Assembly: GCA_921293015.1 (NCBI GenBank)
Contig: OV121094.1
Location: 32,858,054-32,922,053, forward strand
From: Phorcus lineatus
Lineage: Eukaryota > Mollusca > Gastropoda > Trochida > Trochidae
Direction of reading: 5' to 3'
Length of the DNA: 64,000 nt
Positions 1 to 11,849 of the stretch are shown here, one piece after another. Below the pieces are notes generated by a model, which saw nothing but the letters and a program-made list of their open reading frames with translations, searched no databases and was not told the origin of the DNA. Position numbers and translations under genes: made by a program. How positions within the stretch are numbered: the first letter of the stretch is position 1; each line of letters opens with the position of its first letter.

Positions 1-600
1 CTACATCTGTAGAGGATATAAAGGCTTCCATTCAGATACTGGCCAATTAACTCTTTGACTATCAATCATGCAACCTCTCAAGAATTCAGTATTATTAAAT
101 TATAAGTATGATAGGAACAATCTTTTAACTTATTTATATACATCTGGAAAGAAGTAATGAACACCTTTTTTCTCAAAGACTTCATGATATCAAAGGTTTA
201 CCATGTCTGTTGATATGAAATGAAGACATTCTTCAGTCAGTCAAAAGGCACAAAGAATCCTTTTGAACTCAAATATGTCAAACTTTATAAATGGTGTTAT
301 TTATAAAAACAAAATAGTGGTTGTTTCTGAAAATAAACATGTCAATGCTATCAGTTCAGTATAGTGACGATAACAGGTTGAAGTCATTGTTTCTGATAAA
401 AAAAACTTACAATGGCGTGCGCCAATGATTTAAATGTAATTTTTGAAACTGATTAACAGCAGACACAACGGCAAATGTAGGTTTGAATTGGATGCGGACC
501 TTTGATTTATGGACATGAAATATCATGGAAGTTTACCCCGAGAAAAGATTAACATCCTAAAAACACACGCAAATAAGACACCCAAGGTTTTAATGTACTA
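1..600. other. Intergenic, nothing recognised
   Basis: AT-rich sequence with stops in all frames and no recognisable gene, RNA or mobile element. Confidence 0.5.
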
Positions 601-609
601 TAATGAAAA

Positions 610-805
610 AACGACTGACACTGCAAGAAAAGGTGGGGTTTCCTCATGCATTATACGGCATTAAACCCTAAGAGTTTAATGCAATTTCCTCTGGAGGAAA
701 CCCTAGGCGTTTAATGACATTTCATCAGCATTAACCAGGGAATTTCCTCAGCGAAGGAAATGCCATGAAACTTAATTAAACTAGAGGAAACTGCAGGAAA
801 TGTTT
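610..805. repeat. Imperfect foldback repeat rich in ggaaa/tttcc
   Basis: Short complementary blocks built on GAGGAAA and TTTCCTC alternate with ATTAAAC and GTTTAAT blocks, so the segment can fold on itself. A related block in opposite orientation lies at about 9930-10110, which suggests two copies of a small MITE-like element. No coding capacity. The family is unknown to me. Confidence 0.4.
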
Positions 806-829
806 GTGTTTGTGTCTAGTTGAAAATTA

Positions 830-3800
830 TTATTTGCATTGATTATGTGTTGAAGAAATGTTTAGTAGAGATAACATGAAATAATAAGTTATGTCCTGTT
901 AGAGAATTTTGGTGTATATTTGTTGTACAAATGAAAAAAAAAGATACTTAAACACTCTGAATAAATATTTATATATAAAAATGTTTATTAAATTACATAG
1001 ATAGTGATAAGAAGCATTAATTGATTTTTATATTCTAACCATATGCTCTACTAAGTGAAATGGACATTAATAAAAATTAAAAGGTTTGTACTGGTGTATT
1101 ATAGGGATAAATGGTACAACATAGAAATAGGATTTTAGTTTTTAGTCCAATTCATTGATGTGATCGTTATTGGAGTCATTGCGTAGCGCGGGGACAAAGC
1201 TTAGTAAATGCTCATGGCTGTGACTGAAGACTACATTCAAAATATGTTCTACAAATGAAATGCAAATAAACCGGATATATAAAATAATTTATACTATCAA
1301 AGCAAGTATACTGATAGTTCAGCTGCAAAACAAACATATGAAACGTACCTTTTTCAGAGAATGTATCCATACAAACACAAATATCCAAATCCTATTATAG
1401 GTAAGAATACATATTCAACTATTAAGACTGATCATTGATAGCACAAGTTGACGGCAGAAAGTTTACCCTACCACGACCAAAGTTTTTTCACATTATGACA
1501 AATCATGAACAAATTCTATGACTGTCTAATGCTTACTAAAGTTCATTGGTTATTATTTAGCCCCTGAGATCTCATTGGACAACTTGTTAATGTTGAGTTA
1601 CTTTTTGTTTTTATAAAGCAGTCACGTGACGCGCCATGCTAATGACATAGAGATTTAGAGGGGGTCACCTCTCTGCACCTGCAGGTGTTTATACAGCGTC
1701 CTTGACATCTATCTAACGAGTGGTCACCTTATGGCACGTAATTGGTCTGAGTGACTTGTCTGAATGGAAACAGACACTAACAAAACAAATACCGTCTCTG
1801 TGAAAACAATGCTTTATTTCTGTATAAAATATATGTAGTGAAAATAAAATTAATATTTACAGTTCATAGATGTATAATTGTTTTCAACGACATTTGTTTG
1901 CAGTTTAATTTTGTACAGAATATTACAGTTTACCTATGATCCATGCTCATTTGTGTGTATCATTGCTATCATTGATATTCTTTTGAATCACCTATCAGTG
2001 AAAGAAAGGGGTTTTGGCGCTGATTTAATAGGGACTGCGTCTGTGCATGTCTTCATTTTTGTCGGCATGACTGGTGTTTTCCGGTTTGCAGGAACCTATA
2101 CAAATAATTGGTAAAGCTAGTTTTAAACAAGTAGACGCTTAAACCCCAACCCAACAACAACGAACAAAGTTTAGATGTAAACAGTTTATCGTTTACGCGT
2201 AATAAATACAAGCAATAATCACCCTTAAAATAATAAAGTAATGAGGCAAAGAAACAAGGTGACATGTGAAAATGTGTACCTAAGTATATTTCACTTTTTG
2301 TGAATGTTGTACAGATTCCTAAAGTGATTCGGTTCATTACCGGGAAAGCAACATTTGTGATGTTTAAACTAACAGACCAGGGGATTATACTGGCCAACTG
2401 CATCTTGCGAACAATAGAGGTAATTGGTGAGTTAAAATCGAAAAGTCAATCAGTGAGTAGTCCGTGCCTTCAGTCAGGGTGAGCGAAAATTCGTCTATAT
2501 TCATTTCTGTATTATAACCAAACGTTTTAATCCATTAAAACAACGTAAGTCAGTAAGTCTGGAATCTAGATAAGATATCACAGACAGTGTATTTAAAGCA
2601 AATTAAAGCACTATTTCATAACAATCAGTAAGAAGGGATTAATGTAGATTTTTAAAGATAATTATGCTCTGTGTTTAGACTCAAATCTATCAAAAGTGTA
2701 GGGGAAATACGCCATTACAACTCTATACAGAAAATCAAAATTTCTTACTACGGACGCTTCTTAACTTGTGCTTGAAATGTGTCTTTCACGGCTAGCATTG
2801 AACTCACTACAGGAAATTGATATGTATAGCGACAATGATTCCATAATAACAATTCATAGATAATATCTACCGCTTCTATAATCATCTGTCAAAGTTTGGT
2901 GCCTAATGAAAATCTTACTTAGCAACACATTTTCCTATTCACAATAACAATGCATAATAAATTAGATAATAAAGTTAGGGATGTGATTCAAATGTAATTG
3001 TTTATAACATGAATGATGATAATTTCAATTATTTACATATTGATAAAATACTTATCAAAAGTTAAATATCCCTTACTTATTATTGTCCAAAATATAGATA
3101 GAAGATATATTTCATGTTATACGATATTATGGGAATAGGTTGCCAGAAATATGTATATATTTTGAAAAAAGCATGTCACATGACATTTTTTTAGATTAAA
3201 TTTTGAAGCATGGCATAAACAAATAGAGGCAAAAAGAGCATTGAAGATTGATATATAATTAATCTTACCTGACCTATCTGAGGCGTAGAAGACGGCTTTC
3301 ATCTTTGTATTATTTCTTGGAGCAAAACTAGTGAACAGTGGTATACGGTATACATCAAAACAGCATGTGGTCACGATGATATGCAAAGTGAGTAAAGGAT
3401 TTTAATGCGTTTAATTGTTTTCATAACTATTATTATCATGAGTGGGCTCGGCTCGTTAACCTTAATCCTCAAATCTTCATCGTCAAACAACAGGAAATGT
3501 TAAATACCGGGACAGTTTAACAAACGTCTTTCTCAGGTTGTTGCTATAAAGATTTTGATTATATTCTTCTCTGTAGATCACACATATTATTTTTTTCTTA
3601 TTGGCAACTACATTTAAATGAAATATATACTACATACCTCTTCCTTTCCATATTCCCCACTCTTTTAGACCAAAGGAACACACTGTGGAAAACATAGTGG
3701 AATTTTATACTTGATAATTTATTTATTGTTTTTCGCAGAATATGTTGTAATGTTCAATAAATAATTCAATTTGCAGTTACTATTTACAAAGAATAAACTT

Positions 3801-4930
3801 TTTACACCAGTTAATAAGTAAAAGTAACCGTTTTCATTAAATTTGTAACCACATTATTACTTACATCGTTCCAAAGCACAACTCATATCAATTAACTTTA
3901 AGCATCAGCCAGTCATAAGCATCCCCTACAACTTTATGATAATGTTGATATCGCTCTTGCATTTGATTACAAAGACGTTGTTTTCTGTTCAATTTATGAA
4001 ACAATAAATGTTTAAACCAAATCGAATAATCTGTGTCATTTCTTAACTGCTTACACCATGAGGTAATTTTGCTGACATTGTTATGTTAATCTTTATGTGA
4101 ATTGGAAAGTCAATTTAGAAAAGGAGTTAAATAACCAAAGGGATGTAAATAATCAAAATTTCACTGAATATTTACGATCTCTTGGTTAAGCAAATGAATA
4201 GCGCCGATTATATAAATCGGCAGTGGTGAGGGGCTCTGGCACTAAACAGGTTGAGATGTATACAGATTGGTCGCTGACACTAATTGGCATATCTCCTTTG
4301 ATTAGGTGACCATAAAGCACCGAAAAAGTCAATTGTCGTAAACTAATTACCTTGGCGTCTCAATGTCTGAATGAAGGTAGGACTTGTTGTCTGTAAGAAC
4401 TGTCGCTTTCCGATTGACTTTAATCATTATTATTACTAAAAGAAAAAATACTGCCTGATATTTTCAAACTCTCAACTCAAGCAAGCAAGTTAATATTGTT
4501 GCCTTAGTTATTGTTGATCTTATATATATATAATCTTATATATGATATGATTTGATGCAAACTTATTTTTATTCAACAAACTGACTATCGATTGATATAG
4601 AAGTGTTATATTAATACCTTTCCAGTTATGTATTCAATACATATATCATTGAAATAAATATAATCAGATAGCAAGAGAAAAAATCCTATGTATTCAACGA
4701 AATGAATTATTTGCGTGCAATAAGTTTTAATTCGATGTAAGTCGGATACAAGAGACAATTGAACATTCTTAATAAATGTAAACTTCATTTCTTATGTTTG
4801 AATTGTATGGACGAAACAATGTAATGTAATGACCCGATGCATTTATTTTTGAACACATTCATTGAAATAAGCTACCTTTTTAATATTCACGATTATTCAA
4901 TATTGATTCCTAGAGTGACTTGGTAACATC
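830..4930. other. Intergenic, no gene recognised
   Basis: About 4 kb of AT-rich DNA. Open frames are 60-116 codons, in low-complexity sequence, with no recognisable motif. A (TA)n run lies near 4520-4535. I see no exon with convincing splice sites. Confidence 0.5.
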
Positions 4931-4934
4931 AGTT

Positions 4935-5360
4935 TCTTAAGGTGGTACAGTATAGATTCAGATTCTTTTATTACCGTTATCTGTACAGATAATAAGCAAT
5001 AACAATCGTATATTGTATCGTATTGGTACAGGTCTGTTACAAACATGGTTTCAGTGAAGTATCGATACAGGAGGATGTACAGTTATGAAGAAGTACTTTT
5101 ACTGCATGGTTAATTCATTTCTTAATAGATTAGCCTTATATAAATATTTACCTAAGTTACAAAGCACTTTGACACTATTTACGTTAAATAATTCAATAAG
5201 TTTAAATACTGATGGATATCTATAATAATATGGCTTAATATACGCTACTCTGTATGTGTGATATGATGGACATTTTAATATAAAGTGAAATTCATCTTCT
5301 TTTAATACTTTTATTCTCACAACGTTCTTCATTTTTAATGAAATCATTGGCATACTATGG
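4935..5360 (-). mobile_element. LINE 3' fragment (non-LTR retrotransposon C-terminus)
   Basis: On the minus strand, 5353-5099 encodes a C-terminal stretch with the EDEFHFILKCPSY signature, followed by a hydrophobic and basic tail. This zinc-knuckle-like H/C pattern is typical of the end of ORF2 in mollusc LINEs. The minus-strand 3' flank (plus 4940-5000) is an A/T-rich trailer with GAATCTGAATC-like sequence, as expected at a LINE 3' end. The endonuclease and reverse transcriptase are absent, so this is a 5'-truncated dead copy. A related 3' end lies at 61.2-62.1 kb on the plus strand. Confidence 0.7.
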
Positions 5361-5434
5361 TGGGGGAAAGATGCTCTTTTGTATATTTAACTTCTGATTT
5401 TAATCTCGTTAATTTTTGTGTGTCAGGCACGTCT

Positions 5435-5600
5435 GCTTAGCCCCTGTCACTTCTATTGGTGACTCCCTCTCACACGCACCCGTATCCTGCCCAACAAGTT
5501 TATTGTCAAGTTGAGATCAGAGAGACATCCTTGATTGTCGGCTAGACTAGTTAACGAACTGTTAATTACCATGGAGCATAAATGTGCACCTGCTTTCTCA
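5435..5600 (+). repeat. Local duplicate, copy 1
   Basis: This block, with a GATTGTCGGCTAGACTAG core following a TTGAGATCAGAGAGACATC-like run, is repeated in diverged form at about 6400-6590. The two copies are about 1 kb apart in the same orientation. It ends next to an ATG at 5571 that is open to a good donor at 5632 (see findings). Confidence 0.5.
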
Positions 5601-6399
5601 CAGTTCAAACAGAGACCTGGAAAGCTTCTCGGTAAGACCTCAACGAAAAGGTAAGCTGTAATATTAGATTATATATATAAGACCCTTTCACATGTGATGA
5701 AACCTTTATGAATGTCTGACAGTCACCAATAACCATGGGATGCGACAGCGAAAGGAAAAAGGAATGATGACTTATTAAAAGAAATATAAAATATCTTTGA
5801 AAATGTTATGAATTGAAATCTGTTGTTGAATGATCCAAACATTTACTTAGTTTACTGTTAGCGCATCGTAGAGTTTAAGTATTTTTAATGAATTTGATAT
5901 CATTTAATAATCCGAAGGTGACTCAGAAAAACAATAACTCCCTCATTTCACTAAATATTTAAAAGAATTGATATACGTTAGTAAACAATTTGTTACCTTT
6001 ACAAACTTATCATCTGTGAATATATTGTTCTAAACACTGTGTTCGGGAGAAGCGTCATCATCGTCGATTGAGGTTAACAAATAACAAATAAATATGTTTT
6101 TGGACATTTCAATTTAACCGTTTGGTTCAAGTATGATGTGCTTGTGGTTCTATGTCTAATAAATTGGCCTCCAAAATGAATGTTGTTAATAAAATAACGA
6201 ATTGCTGAACATAATAAGCTTGGTAAATTGTCAACTCGTTTCATTGGCTATATCTATCTTATAGTTCTCATGTGACTTCACAATGAAAATCGCATTCTTG
6301 ATTAAACCAATATGGGTCACATGTTATAATCCGATATTACAGGGAAAATAGACATGGGCATAATTTCTGTGTCTCACAGACCGCTGAATAACAATAAAA

Positions 6400-6444
6400 G
6401 CATCCCGTCAGACGCTTCTGCCTAGTGAATGTCACCCTTACCCC

Positions 6445-6477
<33 letters not shown>

Positions 6478-6590
6478 ACTCTCTCCTGCTCCACCATCCA
6501 CACTAATTGCGTCCAGTTAATTACCAATTTGAGATCAAAGAGGCATCATTGATTGCCGGCTAGTCCGATTAACAAAATGTATATTGTATG
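6400..6590 (+). repeat. Local duplicate, copy 2
   Basis: Diverged direct copy of 5435-5600; the shared core reads GATTGCCGGCTAGTCCG here. A long poly-C run (6447-6477) sits inside this copy and not in copy 1. Confidence 0.5.
6447..6477. repeat. Poly-C homopolymer (31 C)
   Basis: An uninterrupted run of 31 cytosines, extreme for such AT-rich DNA. Runs this long are often length-variable and can be assembly-limited. The true length is uncertain. Confidence 0.95.
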
Positions 6591-6599
6591 GGCTATTCT

Positions 6600-7385
6600 A
6601 TTCGCTGAAAGCAGAAAAGGATATTAGTACACGAAATTATTGAAATACATTTTTTTTAAACAGTGTAAATAAGGATAAAGTATACTTGTTTTTTAATGCA
6701 GGAGTAATATGGATGCAATGACTGTTAACAACAAAAACATTTTAATATTCATCTTCCTATAATGTTATCTGATACATTACTTAACTTTTGATACGCATTT
6801 TCTTGACCAGTCTGCACTGTGCATTTGAGCGTCCTTTTTATAAACAATTGGCCAGCGAAGACTGGTATGTTTGAATCACAACAAATAGTCGAAGGCTTAA
6901 AATGAATTTTTGTAAGGAAAATTGCAAGACGCTTTCGGATGATACGCTATTATGTACTGAATCTAATCACATCTCTAGAACAGAAAATAAGTATTTGTAC
7001 ATAGGAAACGGGAGTATAGACAGACAGACAGACAAATATTTTATTAAAGTCTCACCTCTTTGCATTAAAAACATTAATACAGGTAAACAAACAGATTCAC
7101 CCATTGAGGGTTATGAGAGACTAAAACAAACAAAAAATAATCATGGGCTACATACGATAAAGCGATAAAAAGCGTAAAACACGTTAAAAGGTACCATATA
7201 TTAAACTCTATACAAAACAAAGGATATACTGTGTCTTAACACATTACTGACTAAAAATACGTTAATGATAGGTACATGTATCTCGAGGTTGCAAAATATA
7301 CTGTAAAAATTGTTTGGTCTTATTATTATATTTGTTTGGTTATTCTTGGTTAGTTTGTGTATCTTTACATTATTATTAATCATTC
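6600..7385. other. Intergenic, nothing recognised
   Basis: AT-rich. It includes an open frame at 6902-7168 with no recognisable motif and a small GACA-rich run near 7019-7032. I see no support for a gene. Confidence 0.5.
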
Positions 7386-7388
7386 CGC

Positions 7389-7974
7389 GACCATTTGACT
7401 CAAACTCATGGTGTAGTGGTTTGCATGCGTCAGACGCCGAGAGTTATGCCATGCTATGCAAAATTAAAACTTATAAATAAATAACTATTAAAACTAGGTT
7501 TTTAAGGCTTCTGACTTTTACTTTAAATCCCCTTTACATCTTATCTTTTTATCACCTTGTATTTTAAATCATCGCATATATTCTGCTATTTATTATATAT
7601 TTATCTATAACTTGTATACAGTATATATGTGTTATTTTTTCTAACAGTGTGTCATAAGCCAAAGTTTGGCTGGTTGTTAACAGACTTACGTTATAGTATA
7701 TAATGTTTTATCAAAGTGCTTGATTGACTTGTGACACTTAGTTAAACTATTTCTGTCTGTTTGTCTATGCCAGCCGAAGTAAACATGCTCGTGGTTTAGG
7801 CCCGGCGGGAGAAAACTACTGTCTATCTCTCACTATGTCTCTATTTCCCTCTTTCCCTTATCCTTTCCGTTCTCCCTGATCAGTCCACTCTCTTTTGGAT
7901 GGATTCTTGTCATCCGCGTCTTTTGATAATTGAAATATTGTTCAAAACACGTTATACCCCAACCCACTCACTCT
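7389..7974 (+). mobile_element. tRNA-derived SINE (family II) split by a nested insertion
   Basis: The left part (7389-7450) matches the head of the SINE that is intact at 17656-17968, with a GGTGTAGTGGTTTGC A-box-like segment. The right part (7766-7974) matches the pyrimidine-rich body, the ATTGTTCAAA..CACGTTA block and the ACTCACTC end. Between them lies a 321-bp insert, 7451-7771, bounded by the 6-bp duplication TATGCC (7445-7450 and 7766-7771). The insert is AT-rich and its family is not recognised. Confidence 0.75.
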
Positions 7975-9925
7975 TTTCATCCACCAAACTACTGTAGTAA
8001 TGAATCTGATAGTATTATTCAGATACAGTTATACATATTGGCACTTGGTATATTTTCCTCGGCTTGTTTTGATTAACGTGCTATATGTCATTCAAAGGTC
8101 ATGTTTGACCTCCTCCATTCGCCTTCCTTTTCATATTTGTAAATTAATTGACCGTCAGTCAGCATCAGTAGGCAACATTTTTTCTGACTAGATAATTTAC
8201 AAAACAACATTCTGTGAATACTCAGTGTTATTTGAACAAAGTCGTCTATTATAATCAGAATATAAATTGTAAACAGTATCCATTAAATACACATTTACCC
8301 ATCGTTTAATGGGAACTACTTATATCAAATGTATAAAAACTAATAATTACGCCAAAACCAAATACCGACATAAACTAGAATGTATCTTAAGTATGAGTTT
8401 TTGTATACAGTTCAACACAGTTTAGAGTAAGTATTATGTAAACATGTCTTGCATAATTACGTCCCATACAACGCCCATACCAAAAAGTAAACTGAAACTA
8501 GACGTCTTGAGAATAGTTTCTGAGCTATTATACCATCTATACAATCGGTGATATACCGAAATCCAATGGCGAATAGATAATACTTATTTGTACTTGATCT
8601 GTAAAATAGAGATTCAGGTTCAAACTTTAATGTTCATTATGATAAATACGTCACAATATTTACGATGGCATGATACACGAGACAGTAGAGGTTTAGGATT
8701 GCTGTCAATTTGATGTCTTTATACATAATTAAAGGAGCCAGACTGAATATATCAATATGCCTCCTTAGAGGTATAGCAACAAGATAATATTGTGCAATGT
8801 CCTTCAGAATGCGTATCTGCATCAAAAGAAGACCCTTGCATATAAATAGCAGGGTAGTCATGTCACTTTATCATAATACACACCCTGATATACATAACGA
8901 CCACAAATACACACTGTAATTGCTGGTAATTAAGAAAGAGAATCACTTGGTGCAAAATACAAAAACTTGTATTGAATTAAAGTGATATTCAATAAATGTC
9001 TTTATTCAATTTGCATGTAGTTTGTATATAATATATAATATATATAATGTATATATATAATGTGTGTAAGAAAGGTTACTTTGAAAGATTATTCCCAAAG
9101 AAAAATGCAGGTAATGATAAGTCATATTTGATTAGTATTAAGAAAGAATATTATATTACGTGTTATTAGTGCATATTAGTTTAAATTTATTATTATTATT
9201 ATTTGTTTACCTTTTACATATTCCTTTTTGTAAACATGTTGTGACTGTAATAGTTGTATATTCAATGATCATGCATAAAGAAGTTGCAACGTTTCAATCA
9301 TCATTTTGTTATGTAAAGCGGAATCAACACATGGTTTTGTATCCAATATTTATACTTTTGTAAATTATTGGACTGACTGATGTAACAGTTTTTGCAAGTC
9401 ATGTCAAATAGATGTCTAAATACTAATTTTGACGCTGATGTCAGTGATTTAACTACGGTTGACAAAACATTTGATAAGACGGTTTTTTGAAGATCTAATT
9501 GTATAATAAATCCAAATTATATATAACTCGGCCAACTTGAAATATATGTTATATACACATTTTGATTTGTAATTAACATTTTAGGTTATCGAGCAAATTG
9601 TCAAGTCAATAATCATGTTTCGTTTAATCTGCAACATCAATGCTTTATGATAGTGTGGAGTCAGATTCACTACGTTATCTTAAATTTTCCAAAGTTCCCC
9701 CTTTCCTGACACGAGTTTGAGTAAGTTAAGACTTCTGTTGTTCTACATTTAACCTTTGAATTTTGTTCTTTTGTCATACTTGCACTAGTAATTGTGATGA
9801 AAATGTTTCACAATGCCATTCAAACTCATGATATTAACGTCAAATTACCTATCTTTGAAGTTGTAAATCAATAATACCTTTTGCATATTGTTTTTGTAGA
9901 AGTAAAGAATGTTTTTAAGAATTTT
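7975..9925. other. Intergenic, nothing recognised
   Basis: About 2 kb of AT-rich sequence with a (TA)n-rich run near 9035-9060. Open frames up to 74 codons show no motif. Confidence 0.5.
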
Positions 9926-9929
9926 CAAT

Positions 9930-10110
9930 AATTTCCTCTAGTTTCATATAGTTTAATATAATTTCCAAGAGTATCCTTCGTTTGGAAACTAGGCGTATAC
10001 TCTGCATGAAATTATAGGAAACTGCCAGTTTCCTCTCGTATACTGTAGCTGAAATTCGGCATTTCCTTCTCATGAAACCTCATTAAACTACTCTATTTTC
10101 TCCAGTGTGA
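9930..10110. repeat. Foldback repeat related to 610-805, inverted
   Basis: Shares the tandem GGAAAC and TTTCC blocks and the AAACTAGAGGAAA-type terminus with the block at 610-805, in the opposite orientation. It lies just upstream of gene A. Confidence 0.4.
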
Positions 10111-10205
10111 AGAACAATGGAATGGAATCTAATGCGTCTAAAAATTGTACCGGGCGTATGCACATAATTTTATCCTATGCCGATACCAAAGTTTGAATTT
10201 CTAAA

Positions 10206-10219
10206 GACGCATGCGCATT
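10206..10219. promoter_or_regulatory. NRF1-like palindromic site upstream of gene A
   Basis: GACGCATGCGCATT contains the CGCATGCG core of the NRF1 consensus. The identical 14-mer occurs 70-80 nt upstream of the gene E start codon. Here it lies about 145 nt before the gene A large exon. Two copies near paralogues are suggestive; function is inferred only. Confidence 0.25.
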
Positions 10220-10361
10220 GTTAAACAATTTATTAAATATTTATGTTTTGAACATTTCAAAATATCGTTATAGCATTTAAGTCCTTGGGTCTTTCATTGA
10301 TTACTATTTTATTTAATTGGTAAATTCCAGCTTAAAAAAATTATTTTGATATTTATTTCAG

Positions 10362-11191
10362 AACAACTTCTCATAGAACGCACAGGGCATCTCTTAGAAA
10401 AAGCTGAACGCTTTTGTAATGGCCCTTACGGAATGTCAAAGGTGAAATACCTATATCGAAATAAATTAGCTGAATATTTTGACGAGGTTAAACAGAAGGG
10501 AAATATGATGGAACCACAACTGAAGGACAATGGAGGAGACCCAATGTCTCTAATAAATGGACGTTTGAAGGGCGTTTTCTTATGTGCCACTTTGTACAAG
10601 GGAATAATGCCTTTAATTTCTCCCTATGGCGACACAAGAATTTGTATTCCAATTGAGGCACTGTTCAATGAATCGTCAAATCTGTATTTTGCGGATTTCT
10701 ACTGTTTTGGAAAATCAATTCATTACATCGTTTTAGTCCTGACAAAACAAGGATCAGAGGGTGATTGATTTTGTCAAAACAAACTTCCCTTGCTGCTTCC
10801 GAATGACAACAAGTTTCTACAGAGAGATATACATAACAACTTCTGCGTCACTGCAATGAATAATGTCTGGATTGAAGTATTGTACACCGAGGCCATCCCC
10901 ATTAACGACATAGGGAATGTACGGATCAAGAAAACAGAGGAAGTAATTTGCCTGGGATTCCATGGAGGCATCCCAAAGGACAGTCATTGTCAGACATGTA
11001 ATCTTTCTCAAGAAGAGCATTTGATTTTGATAGAAAAATGCCAAGAAAGACAGCGTGTTGAAGAGTCTGAAAGAATTCGAGAGGAAGAGCTTGAAAGACA
11101 GGCTGATAGAATTGAGAAAGAGTTTGAACTTTTACAGGAACACGTTGATGGAGCTTCGTCTTGCTATCCAGGTAACCCAGTTGAATTTTAA
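10362..11191 (+). pseudogene. Gene A: PHYHIP-C-domain protein, large exon with one in-frame TGA
   Basis: An acceptor (TTATTTCAG) precedes a phase-1 exon. The frame runs GAA-CAA-CTT..., then LYRNKLAEYF, a GDPMSLINGRLKGVFL block, SPYGDTRICIP, NLYFADFYCF, VEVLYTE and CQTCNLS. This is the full PHYHIP C-terminal domain. One TGA at 10766-10768 interrupts it, falling on the variable x of the D-x-F-C motif. The frame is open on both sides of it. After the domain comes a ~55-residue charged helix (EERQRVEESERIREEEL type) ending SCYPG. The sequence there, CCAG|GTAACC at 11171, could be a phase-1 donor, as at the same place in gene H; otherwise the protein ends at TAA 11191. No first exon was found. Best reading: a recent pseudogene or null allele. 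Readthrough is less likely and a sequencing error is possible. Confidence 0.75.
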
Positions 11192-11428
11192 AGTGTTAAA
11201 CCTATCTTTGATAATGCATGTCTATTATTCGTTATCAGTATTATATGCCATGGATTTGTTAGACATGTGGATCTGTGATGAAGTCAATGTTTATAGTGGG
11301 TCAATTCGTTTGAATTGCTATTTTTGATCAGGAGCAATTGAAAAAGAGACTCGTTTGTATCATATAACAGATAAACTAAGGGAATAAGGGAATTAAAAAA
11401 ATAAAAATTGTAAAATCAAACTTAAATA

Positions 11429-11762
11429 GGGGGATATCGCAGAACGCTCGGCTTCGGATCATGGGGTCGGCAACTTTGTCTGCAGTGGAGAACTGTTCAA
11501 ACGACGTAAGTTTAAGGTGCAATGCTACAGCTTTCCGTCTTTTTCCTCATCCTGTCGATCCCTTTCTCCCTTCTCTGTCCACTCTCTTTTGGATGCTTGT
11601 CATCCACGTGTTTAATAACTGAAATATTGTTCAAAGCACGTCAAACCCCAACTCACTAACTACACTAAAAATCAACGCAGCGCCATGGTTCGCTAGTTCC
11701 AGCCGACGTTTCGCAGTCATAACAACAATGGTTTTGCGGGCTTTTACGTCAATTTTAGTAAT
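11429..11762 (+). mobile_element. SINE family I interrupted by a SINE family II fragment
   Basis: The head (11429-11529) has a degraded tRNA-like part and the TCGGCAACTTTGTCTGCAGT body seen in the better copy at 18698. A family II tail fragment, 11530-11659, with the CACTCTCTTTTGGATG block and an ACTCACTAAC end, interrupts it. CTACA flanks the fragment at 11525-11529 and 11660-11664 as a likely target-site duplication. The family I body then resumes with the CCATGGTTCGCTAG block. The nesting shows that family II moved after this family I copy landed. Confidence 0.7.
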
Positions 11763-11763
11763 G

Positions 11764-11832
11764 TAGTGAGTGAGTGAGTTGTTATTTAATGCCGCTTTGG
11801 CATTATTTCAGCCATTAGCGGCGTTTTAGTAT
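11764..11832 (-). mobile_element. SINE-like tail fragment, reverse orientation
   Basis: Starts with GTGAGTGAGTGAGTT, the complement of the (ACTC)n SINE end. It is followed by a block with TTTAATGCCGC and GCGGCG, resembling a reversed SINE 3' domain. A fragment only. Confidence 0.5.
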
Positions 11833-11849
11833 TTAGTTTCTGAAAATGT

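Noticed and set aside
2053-2403. 116-codon minus-strand open frame
   Set aside because: Composition is like the AT-rich background, with no motif and no paralogue.
10766-10768. Selenocysteine codon in gene A
   Set aside because: The position is variable in paralogues (T, N, D, E, K), none has Cys or TGA there, and no SECIS-like element was noticed.
10790-11044. Minus-strand open frames opposite gene A
   Set aside because: Shadows of the conserved plus-strand domain.
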